Assembly (NCBI GenBank): GCA_002774445.1
Contig: PEYI01000042.1
Location: 1 to 62,299, forward strand
DNA: 62,299 nucleotides
Source of the DNA: Candidatus Omnitrophica bacterium CG08_land_8_20_14_0_20_41_16
GTDB taxonomy: Bacteria; Omnitrophota; Gorgyraeia; Gygaellales; Profunditerraquicolaceae
Direction of reading: 5' to 3'
Shown: positions 9,166 through 17,558 of the stretch, one piece after another
Numbering within the stretch: the first letter of the stretch is position 1
How the letters are laid out: every line of letters starts with the position of its first letter
Notes under the pieces: model-generated
Seen by the model: only the letters and a program-made list of their open reading frames with translations
What the model was told of the DNA's origin: nothing
Database searches by the model: none
Position numbers and translations under genes: made by a program

Positions 9166-9754
9166 AGAATTTTACAATATCTTCCCATTTACCTTGAGCC
9201 TTAAGGATTAATTCCGCTATCTCGCGCACTGCCCCGCGGCCGCCATATCTTATCGTTATATAAGAAGCAGCCTGTTTTATCTCCGGGCAGGCATTAAATA
9301 CCGCAACACCCAAACCCACAAGTTTCATTAAACCTAAATCCACTAAATCATCCCCGACAAAACAAACTTCATCTTTTGAGACATTATATTTTTTAAGCAG
9401 CTTGCCCAATATAGCGCTCTTGGGGGAGACATCACTAAAAATCTCAGCCACACGCATATCTCTCGCGCGCGGCTTGATCGTTCGTGAACCCTTAGCGGTA
9501 ATAAGAACGGTTTTAATGCCCGCCTTGTTTAGAACATAAACCCCTAACCCATCATGCACGTCAAAAAACTTTGAGTCGCGGCCTTTAGAATCATAAACGA
9601 TGCGCCCATCAGTAAGCACGCCATCAACATCTAAAAGAAGGAGCCTTATCTTCTTGGCACGTTCTTTTAAGCTTTCTTTTACCCCATTAGAAACTATTTT
9701 ATTGACATTTGCCTGCGTGGTGTTTCTAACGGGGTTCACTTCCATATTTGACAT
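9155..9754 (-). CDS. kdsC: 3-deoxy-D-manno-octulosonate 8-phosphate phosphatase
   Basis: KdsC removes phosphate from KDO-8-P to give KDO for LPS. It is a HAD enzyme of the C0 type. The nucleophile motif is LLLDVDGVLTDG, with the specific run DSKGRDSKFFDVHDGLGV, motif II LITAK and motif III CFVGDDLVDLGLM. Total length is 199, of which about 20 residues near the N-terminus (NPVRN...SNGV) come from a family B insertion. Without it the enzyme would begin close to its first strand, as relatives do. It overlaps lptC/A by 11 bp and follows kdsD with a 1-bp gap. Confidence 0.93.
   Translation of the reverse strand: MSNMEVNPVRNTTQANVNKIVSNGVKESLKERAKKIRLLLLDVDGVLTDGRIVYDSKGRDSKFFDVHDGLGVYVLNKAGIKTVLITAKGSRTIKPRARDMRVAEIFSDVSPKSAILGKLLKKYNVSKDEVCFVGDDLVDLGLMKLVGLGVAVFNACPEIKQAASYITIRYGGRGAVREIAELILKAQGKWEDIVKFYGL
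9682..9734 (-). repeat. Family B in-frame element, copy B1 (in kdsC)
   Basis: This is a 53-bp element with inverted ends (plus strand CCCCATTAGAAAC and GTTTCTAACGGGG) and a 27-bp unique centre. The flanks are TTTA (9678-9681) and TTCA (9735-9738), a near-match duplication. It adds 19 codons, reading NPVRN...VSNGV, at residues ~7-25 of KdsC. Confidence 0.78.
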
Positions 9755-9755
9755 A

Positions 9756-10736
9756 TCAAACGAGGCCTACTTTAAGTAAATCCTGCACATCTAATAAACC
9801 TATCGGACGCCTGCTTTTATCTACCACCGGCAGCTCATCAATCCTCTTCTCATGTAAAATACGCATTGCCTCAGCTGCCAACATCTCTTGGTAAATTACG
9901 GTTGGATTATTAGTCATCACCTCTTTAATCTTGCGGATAGGAAGCGCGCTATCTGTTTCAAAATTACGGCGTAAATCTCCATCGGTAAATATCCCGATTA
10001 GTTTACCGGACTTATCAACAACCGTAGCCGAGCCTGCGCGCGCAGAAGTAATTTTTAAGAGGACACTTGAGACCTTTTCGTCTGCTTTGACTATCGGGTT
10101 AGCCTTGCCTGTGCGCATAATATCCGCCACCTTTAAAAGCAGGCGCAGGCCCAATGCGCCGCCCAGATGAAAAAAAGCAAAATCCTTCTCTTTAAATCCT
10201 TTCGATTCTAATAAGCATACTGCTAAGGCATCGCTCATCGCTAAGGTTGCCGTAGTAGAAGCGGTAGGAGTTAAGCCCAAAGGGCAGGCTTCTTTTTTTA
10301 CAGATACATCCAAGACTACATCGCTGTATTTAGCCAAGATTGATTTAATATTGCCGGTTAAGGCAATAACCTTACAACCTATTTTCTTTAAAAGAGGCAA
10401 GAGCTTCTTCAGCTCTTCGGTTGAGCCGCTGTTAGATAGGATAATAACTACATCCTCAGAAGTAACTTTGCCTAAATCTCCGTGGATTGCTTCAGCGGTA
10501 TGCAGGAATAAACTGGGGGTACCGGTAGAAGCCAAGGTCGCGGATAATTTCTGGGCGATAATTCCGGTTTTACCCATCCCGCTTACTATAGCCCTGCCTT
10601 TAGTCTTTAAGACCAAATTCACGGCACGCTTAAAATTACTATCAATACGGCTTTTTAGGTTTTTAACGGCATTGGCCTCAATTGCCAAAACCTCTTTCCC
10701 TCTCTTTAATATATTTATCCTCTTCATTCTAACCAT
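9756..10736 (-). CDS. kdsD: Arabinose-5-phosphate isomerase
   Basis: KdsD interconverts ribulose-5-P and arabinose-5-P, the first committed step to KDO. The 326-residue protein has an N-terminal SIS domain (GRAIVSGMGKTGIIAQKLSATLASTGTPS, HGDLG, ILSNSGSTEE, LGLTPTASTTATLAMSDALA) and two C-terminal CBS domains (MRTGKANPIV... and MTNNPTVIYQEMLAAEAMRIL). The HGDLG histidine and the CPLGLTPTASTT run are typical of the enzyme. It overlaps the end of kdsA by 8 bp in the kdsCDAB cluster. Confidence 0.95.
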   Translation of the reverse strand: MVRMKRINILKRGKEVLAIEANAVKNLKSRIDSNFKRAVNLVLKTKGRAIVSGMGKTGIIAQKLSATLASTGTPSLFLHTAEAIHGDLGKVTSEDVVIILSNSGSTEELKKLLPLLKKIGCKVIALTGNIKSILAKYSDVVLDVSVKKEACPLGLTPTASTTATLAMSDALAVCLLESKGFKEKDFAFFHLGGALGLRLLLKVADIMRTGKANPIVKADEKVSSVLLKITSARAGSATVVDKSGKLIGIFTDGDLRRNFETDSALPIRKIKEVMTNNPTVIYQEMLAAEAMRILHEKRIDELPVVDKSRRPIGLLDVQDLLKVGLV

Positions 10737-11553
10737 TCTGCCCTAATGCCTCCCGTATCTTTTTAACCTGTTTAAGCAGTTTTTCTAAATCTTCCAAATT
10801 AATCATATTCGGCCCGTCGCAAAGAGCCTTGGCCGGCTCAGGATGCACTTCCAAGAATAACCCATCACAGCCAAAAGCAACCGCTGCCCGGGATAAACCC
10901 TCCACAAATTCGCGTTGGCCCCCAGAACAGCTTCCTCTCCCTCCGGGGATTTGAATGCTATGCGTCGCGTCATAAACTACCGGATAGCCAAATTCGCGCA
11001 TAATCTGTAAAGCCCTAAAATCCGTGACTAAATTATTGTATCCGAAAGCTACCCCGCGCTCAGTAATAATAATCTTTTTATTCCCCGTAGATTCTGCTTT
11101 TTTAATTATGGGCAAAATATCCCAAGGCGCCAAAAACTGCCCTTTCTTTATGTTCACCGCTTTGCCTGTCTTAGCGGCGGCTACTACAATATCTGTCTGA
11201 CGGCATAAAAAGGCGGGTATCTGGATAATATCCAAAACCTCCGCCGCCTCGGAAACATCTTTTACGCAGTGCACATCGCTTAGGATCGGGCATTTAACCT
11301 TGGCCTTAACCTTATTTAAGACATCCAATCCCTTTTTTATCCCTGGCCCGCGGAAAGACTCTAAAGACATGCGGTTGGCTTTATCAAAACTGGATTTAAA
11401 AATATAGGGGATCCCTAACTTAACAGTAATATCCTTAATCCTCTTGGCGGTATTAAGGCAGAGGTTCTCTGACTCAATCACGCATGGCCCGGCAATCAGG
11501 ACTAATTTGTTCTTATCGCCTATCTGGATATTTTTTACAGGCACCTGATACAT
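10729..11553 (-). CDS. kdsA: 3-deoxy-8-phosphooctulonate synthase
   Basis: KdsA condenses arabinose-5-phosphate with phosphoenolpyruvate to KDO-8-phosphate. At 274 residues it is full length. Family motifs are LIAGPCVIES, FKSSFDKANRMSLESFRGPG, LSDVHC, IPAFLCRQTD, NIKKGQFLAPWD and FDATHS-like YDATHSIQIPGG. The cysteine in AGPCVIE corresponds to the residue that ligates metal in metal-dependent KdsA enzymes. It shares one base with kdsB upstream. Confidence 0.96.
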   Translation of the reverse strand: MYQVPVKNIQIGDKNKLVLIAGPCVIESENLCLNTAKRIKDITVKLGIPYIFKSSFDKANRMSLESFRGPGIKKGLDVLNKVKAKVKCPILSDVHCVKDVSEAAEVLDIIQIPAFLCRQTDIVVAAAKTGKAVNIKKGQFLAPWDILPIIKKAESTGNKKIIITERGVAFGYNNLVTDFRALQIMREFGYPVVYDATHSIQIPGGRGSCSGGQREFVEGLSRAAVAFGCDGLFLEVHPEPAKALCDGPNMINLEDLEKLLKQVKKIREALGQNG

Positions 11554-12293
11554 TATATTTTCTCTTTCTTAAGAAACTCTTTAACTCTTTCCAATTCCTC
11601 AGGCGTATCCACGCCTATGGTATCAAATTTAGTTTCAATAACTTTAATCTTAAAACCTTCTTCAATGACCCTTAACTGCTCTAATTTCTCTATGTTCTCC
11701 AAATTGGAGGCCGGTAGGTTTTTGTAAATAAAGAGGAAATCCTTGGTATAGCCGTATAAGCCAATATGCTTGAAATACGCCGGCTGCTTAATATCGGAGT
11801 TAACCGCTAAATACGGAATGGCAGCGCGGGAAAAATATAAGGCAAAATTATTCTTATCCACAACCACCTTAACTACATTAGGGTCATTAATCAACTTTAA
11901 GTCATCTATCTTTTTCATAACCGTAGCCATAGCTATTGACGAATTATCCAGGAGGGCGCGGGCAACGCTATCTATCATCGTAGGATGAATCAAAGGCTCA
12001 TCTCCCTGAATATTCACGACAATCTTAACATCTAAAGGATTGACTACCTCGGCGAGCCTATCCGTACCGGAGGCATGGCCCTTGGAGGTCATCACTACTT
12101 TAGCCCCGAATTTACGGGCAGCATCTGCCACTGCCTCATGGTCACAGGCAATGATTACCTCATCCAGCAACCTTGCCTGCTTAGCCCTCTCCCAGACATG
12201 CTGGAGCATCGGCTTACCCAAAATATCCGCGAGCACCTTGCCTTCAAAACGAGTAGAAGAATATCTTGCCGGTATTACTCCGATTACCTCCAT
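11553..12293 (-). CDS. kdsB: CMP-KDO synthetase
   Basis: KdsB activates KDO with CTP to give CMP-KDO, the donor for WaaA. The 246-residue protein starts VIGVIPARYSSTRFEGKVLADILGKPM, the nucleotide-binding loop. It contains VNIQGDEPLI and the later YFSRAAIPY and HIGLYGY motifs. It overlaps the heptose-kinase gene by 10 bp and kdsA by 1 bp, so it is probably translationally coupled. Confidence 0.96.
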   Translation of the reverse strand: MEVIGVIPARYSSTRFEGKVLADILGKPMLQHVWERAKQARLLDEVIIACDHEAVADAARKFGAKVVMTSKGHASGTDRLAEVVNPLDVKIVVNIQGDEPLIHPTMIDSVARALLDNSSIAMATVMKKIDDLKLINDPNVVKVVVDKNNFALYFSRAAIPYLAVNSDIKQPAYFKHIGLYGYTKDFLFIYKNLPASNLENIEKLEQLRVIEEGFKIKVIETKFDTIGVDTPEELERVKEFLKKEKI

Positions 12294-13345
12294 TTGCCCT
12301 CGCTTCTCTCGGGAGATCTATACTCTATTCTTGCTAATAACTCTTTTCTATTAGTAGCGGCAGTTCCCACCTTACCCACCACGATACCCGCAGCAAAGTT
12401 TGCCAGATGCGCTGCTTCAAGTTTAGTTGCACCTGCGCAAAGGCCCAGGGTAAAAGTGGCGATTACCGTATCTCCCGCTCCCGAAACATCAAAGACCTCT
12501 TGAGCTACCGTAGGGATATGCGTCATCCTAGAGCCTCTCTCAAATAATTTCATCCCCTGCTCTCCTAAGGTAACCAATAGTGACTCTAATTCCAGATACT
12601 CTAATATCCGGCTTCCTGCAGCGTCAATATCTTTATCCGTAAAGAGCCTGTCGCTATCTAACTTAAGTTTATTCTTTTTATCCTTAATCTTTAAATTCCT
12701 TACCCCATTCTCCAATTCCTTGCGGTTAGGGGTAATTGAGGTAACCCCGCGGTAATACTGGAAGTGGTCTTCTTTGGGGTCAACTAAAATAATTTTTTTA
12801 TGCGTTTGGGCAAATAGAATTAATCCCTCAAGTAACTGAGGGTTGATAACTCCCTTGCCGTAATCTTCAATAATTATAGCATCAAAACCGCTGATATTCT
12901 TTTTAATAAAATTAAATATACCCCGCGTAGTTTCTTGAGGCAACGGTTCGGTATGCTCCCAGTCAACCCTAACCACCTGTTGATGCCCGGCGATAATGCG
13001 GGTCTTGACTGTGGTGTATCTATCCGGCACAACCAATATGCCTTTGGTTTCTATCTTTTTTTTCTTTAGTTCCTCCAGAAGCAAATTGGCATTCTTATCG
13101 CTTCCGATAACCCCGGTTAAAGAAACTCTAGCCCCGTAGGAACGGATATTATTCGCTACATTCGCCGCTCCGCCCGCCATATGGGTCAACTTATTCGCCC
13201 AGACTACCGGAACCGGCGCCTCAGGAGAAATCCTCTCTACCTTACCCCAGATGTATTCATCCAATATCAGGTCACCGATAACCAATACCCGGGGCTGATT
13301 TAATTTCTGGGCTATTAATTTTAATTTATTTTTCATCTCTCTCAT
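12284..13345 (-). CDS. D-glycero-beta-D-manno-heptose-7-phosphate kinase (HldE kinase domain)
   Basis: This 353-residue PfkB-family sugar kinase matches the N-terminal half of HldE/RfaE. It has RVLVIGDLILDEYIWGKVERISPEAPVPVV, the AGGAANVANNI ribokinase signature and the DVSGAGDTVIATF anion-hole and catalytic aspartate motif. The adenylyltransferase half of HldE is missing, so that activity must be elsewhere. The last residues (RSPERSEGK) look repeat-derived and overlap the start of kdsB. It makes heptose-1,7-bisphosphate for the LPS inner core. Confidence 0.9.
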   Translation of the reverse strand: MREMKNKLKLIAQKLNQPRVLVIGDLILDEYIWGKVERISPEAPVPVVWANKLTHMAGGAANVANNIRSYGARVSLTGVIGSDKNANLLLEELKKKKIETKGILVVPDRYTTVKTRIIAGHQQVVRVDWEHTEPLPQETTRGIFNFIKKNISGFDAIIIEDYGKGVINPQLLEGLILFAQTHKKIILVDPKEDHFQYYRGVTSITPNRKELENGVRNLKIKDKKNKLKLDSDRLFTDKDIDAAGSRILEYLELESLLVTLGEQGMKLFERGSRMTHIPTVAQEVFDVSGAGDTVIATFTLGLCAGATKLEAAHLANFAAGIVVGKVGTAATNRKELLARIEYRSPERSEGKWR

Positions 13346-14328
13346 ATGCGTTCAATTACAGCCTGTGCTAACAAAGGCAGTATTATTTCATGATGCCCGA
13401 TAATATAATAACCTCTTCCCCCTGAGGCAACCGGCCTCAAGGCTACATTTTGCGCTGGCCGGTATTGATAAATCATATCAAAGGCCGCAGCAGTAAAGTC
13501 CTTGACCTTGGTCCCTAAATTACGCGCCATATTGAGCGCCTTTAAAAACACTTCCGGCAAGATTACCGCTGAGCCAAAATTTAAAACCACCCCGCCATTA
13601 TTTAACTGACAAACTTCTTCTACAAGTTGATGAAAATCCCTTAAACTGCCTTCGCCGGTAAGCGCGGCATCAAAAGAGGAATGCTGGTGGATAATATCTG
13701 TCCCGATAGCTACAAATACACAAATCGGCACTTTATATTTAGCGGCATTGTAAAGCAAGCTTAAATGTTTATAGCGTAATTTAGAAGCAGCAATTTTAGC
13801 GGCGATGGCCCCGCCTAAACCCAAACCTTGCTGCACGCCTTCTTTTACCGCGTGGTTAAGAAATTCTGCAGTCTCTCTGCCCATTCCGAATCTGCCGGTT
13901 TTTAAATTCTCTCCTACATCTTCGGAGGTCTTACCTTGAAAAGCAATCTCAAAATCATGGATCATGCCTGCACCGTTTAGACATATACAGGTAATCACCT
14001 TCTTTTTTATGAGCTCAATTAATACCGGGTTTAGTCCGCACTTAATCACATGCGCCCCGGCCATAAAAATAACCGCTTTGCCTTTCTCGCGGGCTCGGAT
14101 TAAATCCCTCACAACCAGCCGTAAATCTTTGGCTTTTAAAATATTAGGCAAGGAGTCATAGAAATCAGCGAAGCTTATTTTTTTGGCCGGCGCCTTGGCA
14201 AAATCTCCTACGTTCACCTTGCTAAAACGCGCCTTAATCGAATATGTCTTTACCCTGTTAGAAATTCTGTTTTCTTCCTTTGGAACTTTGATATTTCTAA
14301 CGGGGTTTATCTTGTTTAAATTAATCAT
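13342..14328 (-). CDS. Deoxyhypusine-synthase-like protein of the heptose cluster
   Basis: The 328-residue protein resembles bacterial homologues of deoxyhypusine synthase found near heptose genes (the type seen in Geobacter). Motifs include FMAGAHVIKCGLNP, CLNGAGMIHDFEIA, TGRFGMGRETAEF, AIGTDIIHQH and a closing HHEIILPL. Bacterial relatives with proven polyamine roles exist, but no eIF5A substrate is expected here, so the reaction is unknown. Residues ~8-26 (NPVRN...SNRV) are a family B insertion. It overlaps the heptose kinase by 4 bp (ATGA), suggesting coupling. Confidence 0.75.
   Translation of the reverse strand: MINLNKINPVRNIKVPKEENRISNRVKTYSIKARFSKVNVGDFAKAPAKKISFADFYDSLPNILKAKDLRLVVRDLIRAREKGKAVIFMAGAHVIKCGLNPVLIELIKKKVITCICLNGAGMIHDFEIAFQGKTSEDVGENLKTGRFGMGRETAEFLNHAVKEGVQQGLGLGGAIAAKIAASKLRYKHLSLLYNAAKYKVPICVFVAIGTDIIHQHSSFDAALTGEGSLRDFHQLVEEVCQLNNGGVVLNFGSAVILPEVFLKALNMARNLGTKVKDFTAAAFDMIYQYRPAQNVALRPVASGGRGYYIIGHHEIILPLLAQAVIERI
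14253..14305 (-). repeat. Family B in-frame element, copy B2
   Basis: This 53-bp element has ends CCCTGTTAGAAAT and ATTTCTAACGGGG on the plus strand. It is flanked on both sides by TTTA (14249-14252 and 14306-14309), a perfect 4-bp duplication. Element plus duplication is 57 bp, exactly 19 codons, near the N-terminus of the deoxyhypusine-synthase-like protein. Its central 27 bp is unrelated to those of B1 and B3. Confidence 0.82.
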
Positions 14329-14424
14329 CTGAATTTATAATTTTAGCATAAATTCTCATTAAATCAACCTTAAAATTAAGTGTCGATTTTCCCCACCGAG
14401 GAAAACCTCGCTCGGAGAAGCTGC

Positions 14425-14459
14425 CCCTGCCTGCCCCGCCATAGGCGAGGCAGGCAGGG
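14425..14459. repeat. CTGCCTGCC palindrome in a 147-bp gap
   Basis: CCCTGCCTGCC (14425-14435) and GGCAGGCAGGG (14449-14459) flank an inner CCGCC/GGCG stem. The palindrome lies in the gap 14329-14475 between the double heptosyltransferase and the deoxyhypusine-synthase-like gene. A related palindrome is inside purL near 60.0 kb. It could act as a terminator-like hairpin, but no T-run follows on either strand. Confidence 0.55.
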
Positions 14460-14475
14460 ACCCGTAAAAACTCTG

Positions 14476-16536
14476 TTAACTTTTCAAAACCTCATCCGCC
14501 GCAGAGACAACATCATCTACACTTATCGCCTTCAAACAGGCGAATCCTTTAACACAATTGTGCGCCAGGCATTCAATACAACCGACTTCTTTATGCAGGA
14601 CTTTATCTTTTAGCCCTACCGGACCCCAACGCTTGGGGCTTAAACCTTTCTGGTTCCTGCCAAATATAGAAATTACCGGCGTTCCTACGCTAGAAGAAAT
14701 ATGCACGGGACCGGAATCATTAGAGATAAAAAGACGGCATCTTTTTAACAAGCTGGCTAATTGGGATATAGAGGTCCTCCCTGCTAAAGAAATAACAGAG
14801 CTACGCATATTCTTAATTACACCTTCAGCAAGCGCGAGATCTTTTGGCCCGGAGACTAGCAAAACTTTAAATCCGTATTTTTTAACTAATTCATCCGCGG
14901 CCTGCGCAAAACGCTCTAATGGCCAAATTTTGGAAGGGCAGCTGGCGCTGGGATTTATAGCCAGTAATTTATCCCCCAGCCTTATCCCTTCCTGCTTGAA
15001 TAAATCATCTACCCACTCGTCAGATTCTTTTTTGATGGGCATAAAAAGGTTCTTGGTTTTAACCTCTATGCCTAAATATTTTAATAAATCCAAGTTATAT
15101 TCTAATTCATGTTTTTCTCCGAGCTGCTTAGTATGCGTAATTCTGTCCGTAAGCAAAAATCCTAATTTACGGCCATAGCCAACTCTTCTCTTTATGCCGG
15201 CTAAATAAGTAATTAAATGCACCCGGTTTGTAGGATGCAAGATTATAGCCAGCTCAAACTTTCTCTTACTTAAATTCCGGGCGAACTTTATTGACCTTGC
15301 CCAGCTCTTATGTTTTCCATCTTTATCATAAATAATAACCTCATCCAGATAAGGGTTACCTTCGACGATTTCTTTAGTGTAAGGAGAAACCATCATCGCA
15401 ATAAAAGCCTGCGGATAATTTTGACGCACAGCCTTAATCACCGGCGTGGATAAAAGCACATCTCCAATCCTATCAGTGCGCACAATAAGGATACGTTTAA
15501 AATTATCGCGCGCTTGTTGTTTTATTGATAGTTCTCCTCTTAATATTTCTTTGGCCTTTTTTAAGACTTCCTCTGCTTTTATTAAACGCATACAATCTAT
15601 AGTGCCAAAACGGCATTGCGCCTCATGGCACCGACGGCAAAATATCTCCCTAGAAACAACCACGCTGTTATTTTTAGACCAGGGGCCATATTTATTTTCA
15701 TCGCTGGCTCCAAATAATGCCAGTATAGGCGCATCCATATAGCTGGATAGTTGTAAAACTCCCGTATCGCAAACGATCACTAAAGATGATACCTTGATTA
15801 GATAAGCCAACTGCAAGAGAGTGGTTAACCCGGTAAAATCAAAAACTTTGCCGTTAGAATGATCGCATATGTATTTACTAATGCCTTTATCAGAATCCCT
15901 TCCCACCAGAATCACTCTAAAATCCCTGCTTAATTCTCCGGCGACTTGCGCAAATTTTTCTCTTTCCCAACGGCGGTTTACGCCACCAGCAGCTGCGGCG
16001 ATAATAACAATCCTCTCTCCCGCCCTGATATTATTTTTTTCTAAGAGCCGGCCTACGTAATCTTTGTTATCTTGACTGATAAATAAGGATTTCGTTACTA
16101 CATCAAAAGATGAATTTTGCAAATTTAGCGCCTTTTGTAATCTATATAAATTCCGCTCCTTTACATGCCGGATATAAGAAGGAATATGCAAAAATGGCGA
16201 AGTTCTAAATCGCGCAAGTAGCAATGCGCCAAATAAAGTATTACGTAAATCGATTACTATATTGAAGCGCTCTTTTTTAAGCGCAAAGAATAACTTCATC
16301 TTTTCTCGCAAAGGCGCATATTTATCATAGATAATAAGTTTATCTATTGAGGGATTATCTTCAAAAACTTCTTTTGGCCGTACACCCACCATAACCGTAA
16401 TTTTGGCCGCTGGAAATTTTTCCCTTAAAGAATCCAACACCGGCAGGGTAAGGACTACATCGCCTACGTTGCTGAGAGTAATAAAGAGAATTTTGTTTAT
16501 TGAGTTTCTTGGGTTCATTGAGTTTCTTGGGTTCAT
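14476..16536 (-). CDS. Double GT9 heptosyltransferase
   Basis: The 686 residues contain two complete GT9 domains in tandem. One (~12-330) begins KILFITLSNVGDVVLTLPVL and ends with CRRCHEAQCRFGTIDCM. The second (~345-686) begins RILIVRTDRIGDVLLSTPVI and contains FISNDSGPVHISSSVGTPVISIFG. GT9 enzymes add heptose or related sugars to LPS core at the inner membrane. Each domain carries the D-[ST]-G-x-x-H donor-binding motif (CDTGVLQLSS in the first lacks the histidine, so that half may be weak). The start codon lies in an 18-bp tandem duplication, and the gene overlaps the preceding GT9 gene by ATGA. Confidence 0.88.
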   Translation of the reverse strand: MNPRNSMNPRNSINKILFITLSNVGDVVLTLPVLDSLREKFPAAKITVMVGVRPKEVFEDNPSIDKLIIYDKYAPLREKMKLFFALKKERFNIVIDLRNTLFGALLLARFRTSPFLHIPSYIRHVKERNLYRLQKALNLQNSSFDVVTKSLFISQDNKDYVGRLLEKNNIRAGERIVIIAAAAGGVNRRWEREKFAQVAGELSRDFRVILVGRDSDKGISKYICDHSNGKVFDFTGLTTLLQLAYLIKVSSLVIVCDTGVLQLSSYMDAPILALFGASDENKYGPWSKNNSVVVSREIFCRRCHEAQCRFGTIDCMRLIKAEEVLKKAKEILRGELSIKQQARDNFKRILIVRTDRIGDVLLSTPVIKAVRQNYPQAFIAMMVSPYTKEIVEGNPYLDEVIIYDKDGKHKSWARSIKFARNLSKRKFELAIILHPTNRVHLITYLAGIKRRVGYGRKLGFLLTDRITHTKQLGEKHELEYNLDLLKYLGIEVKTKNLFMPIKKESDEWVDDLFKQEGIRLGDKLLAINPSASCPSKIWPLERFAQAADELVKKYGFKVLLVSGPKDLALAEGVIKNMRSSVISLAGRTSISQLASLLKRCRLFISNDSGPVHISSSVGTPVISIFGRNQKGLSPKRWGPVGLKDKVLHKEVGCIECLAHNCVKGFACLKAISVDDVVSAADEVLKS

Positions 16537-16540
16537 TGAG
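16500..16540 (-). repeat. 18-bp tandem repeat across a stop/start overlap
   Basis: TTGAGTTTCTTGGGTTCA occurs twice in a row (16500-16517, 16518-16535) plus a partial third unit. Each unit carries an ATGA on the minus strand, so the upstream gene's TGA and two successive in-frame ATG starts (encoding MNPRNS twice) are all in the repeat. Confidence 0.75.
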
Positions 16541-17558
16541 TTTTTATTTCTTTTAGAACATCGTTAGGAGTAATTGCCTTCATACAGCGGTTATCTTTAC
16601 ATTTTACTTCATAACAGGGGATTACACAGCCCACATTTTTCTGCAGAATTATCACGTTCTCTAAAGGATAGGGCCCGGTAATCTTAGGAGAAGTCGGCCC
16701 AAAAATAGCAATTATCTTTTTCGCGCCTACGCTGTTAGCGATATGCAGAGGCCCGGTATCGACAGTAATAAAGATGCCCGCCTCTTTAATTAAGGCGCCT
16801 AACTGCTTTAAATTAAATACCCCACAGGCAATTATAGGCTTAAACTTCATTCTTGACTTAATCTCACTAGTTAAAGAGAGGTCATTATACCCCCCGGTAA
16901 CCACCACCTTAGCCCCAAACCCTTCTATCAATTTATCCGCTAACTCTGCCCAATATTCTTTTGGCCAGCGTTTAGGGAGCCAATTCCCTCCGGGGTTTAT
17001 CACTACCAATAAATCTTTATTGGAAACTAAATTCTTGTTTAAGAATTCCCGCGCAAATTTAATATCCTCGTCTGTAATGTAAAACTCCGTATATCTATCC
17101 TCAACTTTAAGCCCTGCCTTTTTTATAATATCCAAGTAATAATCTATGCGATGTAAAGAATCTTTAGGGGGAGGTATAATTTTGCGAGTCAGCAGAAAAC
17201 CCCTCTTTCTGGTATAGTAGCCTATTCTCTCGGGTATCCCGGCAAGGCGGCAGATAAGCGCGCGGCTAAAAGAACGATGCAAAAGAAATACAATATCAAA
17301 ACTCCTCCCCCTTAGGCTGCGCACAAAATCAAAGCGCTCTAATATACCCTTATGCCGATCTTTCTCATCAAATATAATGAGCTCATCTAGATTAGGATTG
17401 CCTTTTAATATGGGATAACAACGGCTGGGGACAATACAGGCGATAAAACTATCGGGAAAATTACGGCGGATATTGCGTATCGTAGCCGTAGAAAATAAAA
17501 CATCCCCCAGCCAGTTGACATTAAAAATAAGTATCCTTTTATTACCCTGCTCTCTCAT
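16533..17558 (-). CDS. GT9 family glycosyltransferase (heptosyltransferase-like)
   Basis: This is a single-domain, 341-residue GT9 enzyme. It starts RILIFNVNWLGDVLFSTATIRNIRRNFP, contains VINPGGNWLPKRWPKEYWAELAD, and carries TVDTGPLHIANSVGAKKIIAIFGPTSPKITGPY with the donor-site aspartate and histidine. The C-terminal cysteine cluster (CVIPCYEVKCKDNRCM) is shared with neighbouring GT9 domains. It probably adds a core heptose; donor and acceptor are not predictable. It overlaps the GT4 gene upstream by 17 bp and the double GT9 downstream by 4 bp. Confidence 0.9.
   Translation of the reverse strand: MREQGNKRILIFNVNWLGDVLFSTATIRNIRRNFPDSFIACIVPSRCYPILKGNPNLDELIIFDEKDRHKGILERFDFVRSLRGRSFDIVFLLHRSFSRALICRLAGIPERIGYYTRKRGFLLTRKIIPPPKDSLHRIDYYLDIIKKAGLKVEDRYTEFYITDEDIKFAREFLNKNLVSNKDLLVVINPGGNWLPKRWPKEYWAELADKLIEGFGAKVVVTGGYNDLSLTSEIKSRMKFKPIIACGVFNLKQLGALIKEAGIFITVDTGPLHIANSVGAKKIIAIFGPTSPKITGPYPLENVIILQKNVGCVIPCYEVKCKDNRCMKAITPNDVLKEIKTQ

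Noticed and set aside
13342-14328. Annotating this gene as true deoxyhypusine synthase
   Set aside because: Bacteria lack eIF5A, and the context is LPS heptose synthesis, so only a family-level name is justified.
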